From positions 1-13,920 of the forward strand of contig DATJPN010000028.1 in the NCBI GenBank assembly GCA_035506335.1: 13,920 bases of DNA, written 5' to 3'. Positions 13,057 through 13,920 of this stretch are shown in pieces; the stretch's first letter is position 1; every line of letters begins with the position of its first letter. Origin of the DNA: DAIDKA01 sp035506335. Lineage in GTDB: Bacteria; Pseudomonadota; Gammaproteobacteria; Steroidobacterales; Steroidobacteraceae. Made by a program: the position numbers and the translations under genes. Under the pieces are notes generated by a model, which saw only the letters and a list, made by a program, of their open reading frames with translations, ran no database searches and was not told the origin of the DNA.

Positions 13057-13920
13057 ATGACTTCCCCACGACACCTGCATCTACCGGGAACCCTCAGGGT
13101 CGCCTACAAGCTCCTGGTCAACGACCGGCCGAAGTTCGCGGCCCTGCTGGTGGGTATCACCTTTGCCGTGTTCCTGATGATCGAGATGACCTCGCTGTTC
13201 GCGGGCATCCTGAGCCGCGCCTCCGCGACGGTCCTGAACGTCGGCGCATCGATCTGGGTCATGGACCCGGCCGTGCAGACCGTCGCGAACACGATTCCCC
13301 TGCCCGACTACGTCCTCGACGAGGTGCGCAGCATTCCGGGCGTGAAGTACGCGGTGCCGCTGTATTCGGGCGGCGCGCTGCTGAAACTCCAGGACGGCAC
13401 CTACCAGGCCGCGAACGTGATCGGCCTCGATGACGGCAGCCTCTTCGGTCGGCCCGAGCTCATCTCCGGGAACATCGGCGACATCTACGCCGAGAACGCC
13501 TTCATCGCCATCGATGACTCGGAAATCCGCAAGTTGAAGGGGGCGAAGATCGGCAGCACCTTCGAGCTCAACGACCATCGCGGCGTCATCGTCGGCACCG
13601 CGAAGGTCGCCTCGAGCGGACTGTTCGGCGTGCCGACGCTCTACACAACTTATTACCGGGCCCTCCAGTACATCCCGAACTCCCGCTTCACGATCGCCTA
13701 CGTGCTCGTCGAGCCGAAGTCGGCCGCGGACGTGGTGAACATCCAGCGGCGGGTGAGGGCGGCCGGATACGTCGCGCTCACCAAGGCGCAGTTCACGAAC
13801 CAGATTTCGGATTTCTACATGTACCAGACCGGCATCGGCACGAACATCCTGATCATGACGGTCATGAGCTTCATCGTCGGGCTGTCGATCTCGGGACAGA
13901 CCTTCTACACCTTCATTCTG
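13057..13920 (+). CDS. FtsX-like ABC transporter permease (MacB/DevC type), N-terminal part
   Basis: The frame runs 288 codons to the right edge without a stop, so the C-terminus is missing. Topology: a short cytoplasmic N-terminus (RVAYKLLVNDRPKFAALL), a first membrane segment at about 27-50, a large extracytoplasmic domain (about 51-260, including IPGVKYAVPLYSGGALLKLQDG and the EIRKLKGAKIGSTFEL core of the MacB periplasmic-type fold), and the beginning of a second membrane segment at about 263-288. This order is that of FtsX-superfamily permeases such as MacB, LolC/E and DevC, which work with an ATPase and often a membrane-fusion protein to move lipids, glycolipids, peptides or drugs outward. 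The start is the ATG at 13057, 40 bp after the BON gene, with no strong ribosome site (GGGA lies too close). The partner genes should follow beyond the window. Substrate unknown. Confidence 0.85.
   Translation, partial: MTSPRHLHLPGTLRVAYKLLVNDRPKFAALLVGITFAVFLMIEMTSLFAGILSRASATVLNVGASIWVMDPAVQTVANTIPLPDYVLDEVRSIPGVKYAVPLYSGGALLKLQDGTYQAANVIGLDDGSLFGRPELISGNIGDIYAENAFIAIDDSEIRKLKGAKIGSTFELNDHRGVIVGTAKVASSGLFGVPTLYTTYYRALQYIPNSRFTIAYVLVEPKSAADVVNIQRRVRAAGYVALTKAQFTNQISDFYMYQTGIGTNILIMTVMSFIVGLSISGQTFYTFIL

Noticed and set aside
1..13920. CRISPR arrays, tRNA or rRNA genes, insertion sequences, phage or toxin-antitoxin genes
   Set aside because: Looked for regular direct repeats, cloverleaf ends, transposase motifs and terminal inverted repeats; none were seen.

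Overview
The window is GC-rich, densely coded DNA from a proteobacterium. The FixL/FixJ-type two-component genes, UspE-type tandem universal stress proteins, PilZ and BON proteins suggest a gammaproteobacterium or a close relative; this taxonomic reading is inference from gene families only. There is no rRNA, tRNA, insertion sequence, phage gene or CRISPR array. Apart from two short divergent intergenic regions (about 150-165 bp each), nearly every base is coding, with many 1-10 bp gaps or start/stop overlaps.

Layout. (1) 1-4729, plus strand: the tail of an NmrA/SDR-type NAD(P)-binding protein, then acetate kinase (ackA), phosphoketolase (xfp) and a tandem universal stress protein (Usp), tightly coupled. 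Phosphoketolase makes acetyl phosphate from xylulose-5-P or fructose-6-P, and acetate kinase turns it into ATP, so this is a compact oxygen-independent ATP-yielding module joined to a stress protein. A 7-bp hairpin lies at its end, facing the convergent next operon. (2) 4738-5960, minus strand: a histidine kinase with no recognisable sensor domain, followed 5 bp later by a two-CBS-domain protein. (3) 6126-9637, plus strand, divergent from (2): a small DUF2934 protein, a FixJ-type response regulator, a PAS-HisKA-HATPase-REC hybrid kinase, and a UspE-like protein. (4) 9648 to about 11042, minus strand: a protein of the two-part aminoglycoside-phosphotransferase-like/P-loop kinase family in which both catalytic motifs are degraded. 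(5) 11195 to the end, plus strand, divergent from (4): a second UspE-like protein, a PilZ protein, a double-BON protein, and the start of an FtsX-like ABC permease that runs off the window.

Taken together this looks like a hypoxia, energy-stress or dormancy island: substrate-level ATP generation, three tandem Usp proteins, an adenine-nucleotide-type CBS protein, two histidine kinases around one LuxR/FixJ-type regulator, and a c-di-GMP (PilZ) output. The protein-family mix (Usp, CBS, phosphotransferase/P-loop fusion, two-component system with LuxR-type regulator) recalls the mycobacterial DosR dormancy regulon. The most unusual items are the sensorless kinase coupled to the CBS protein, the catalytically degenerate fusion protein between two UspE paralogues, and the operator-like repeats in the divergent region near 11.1 kb.
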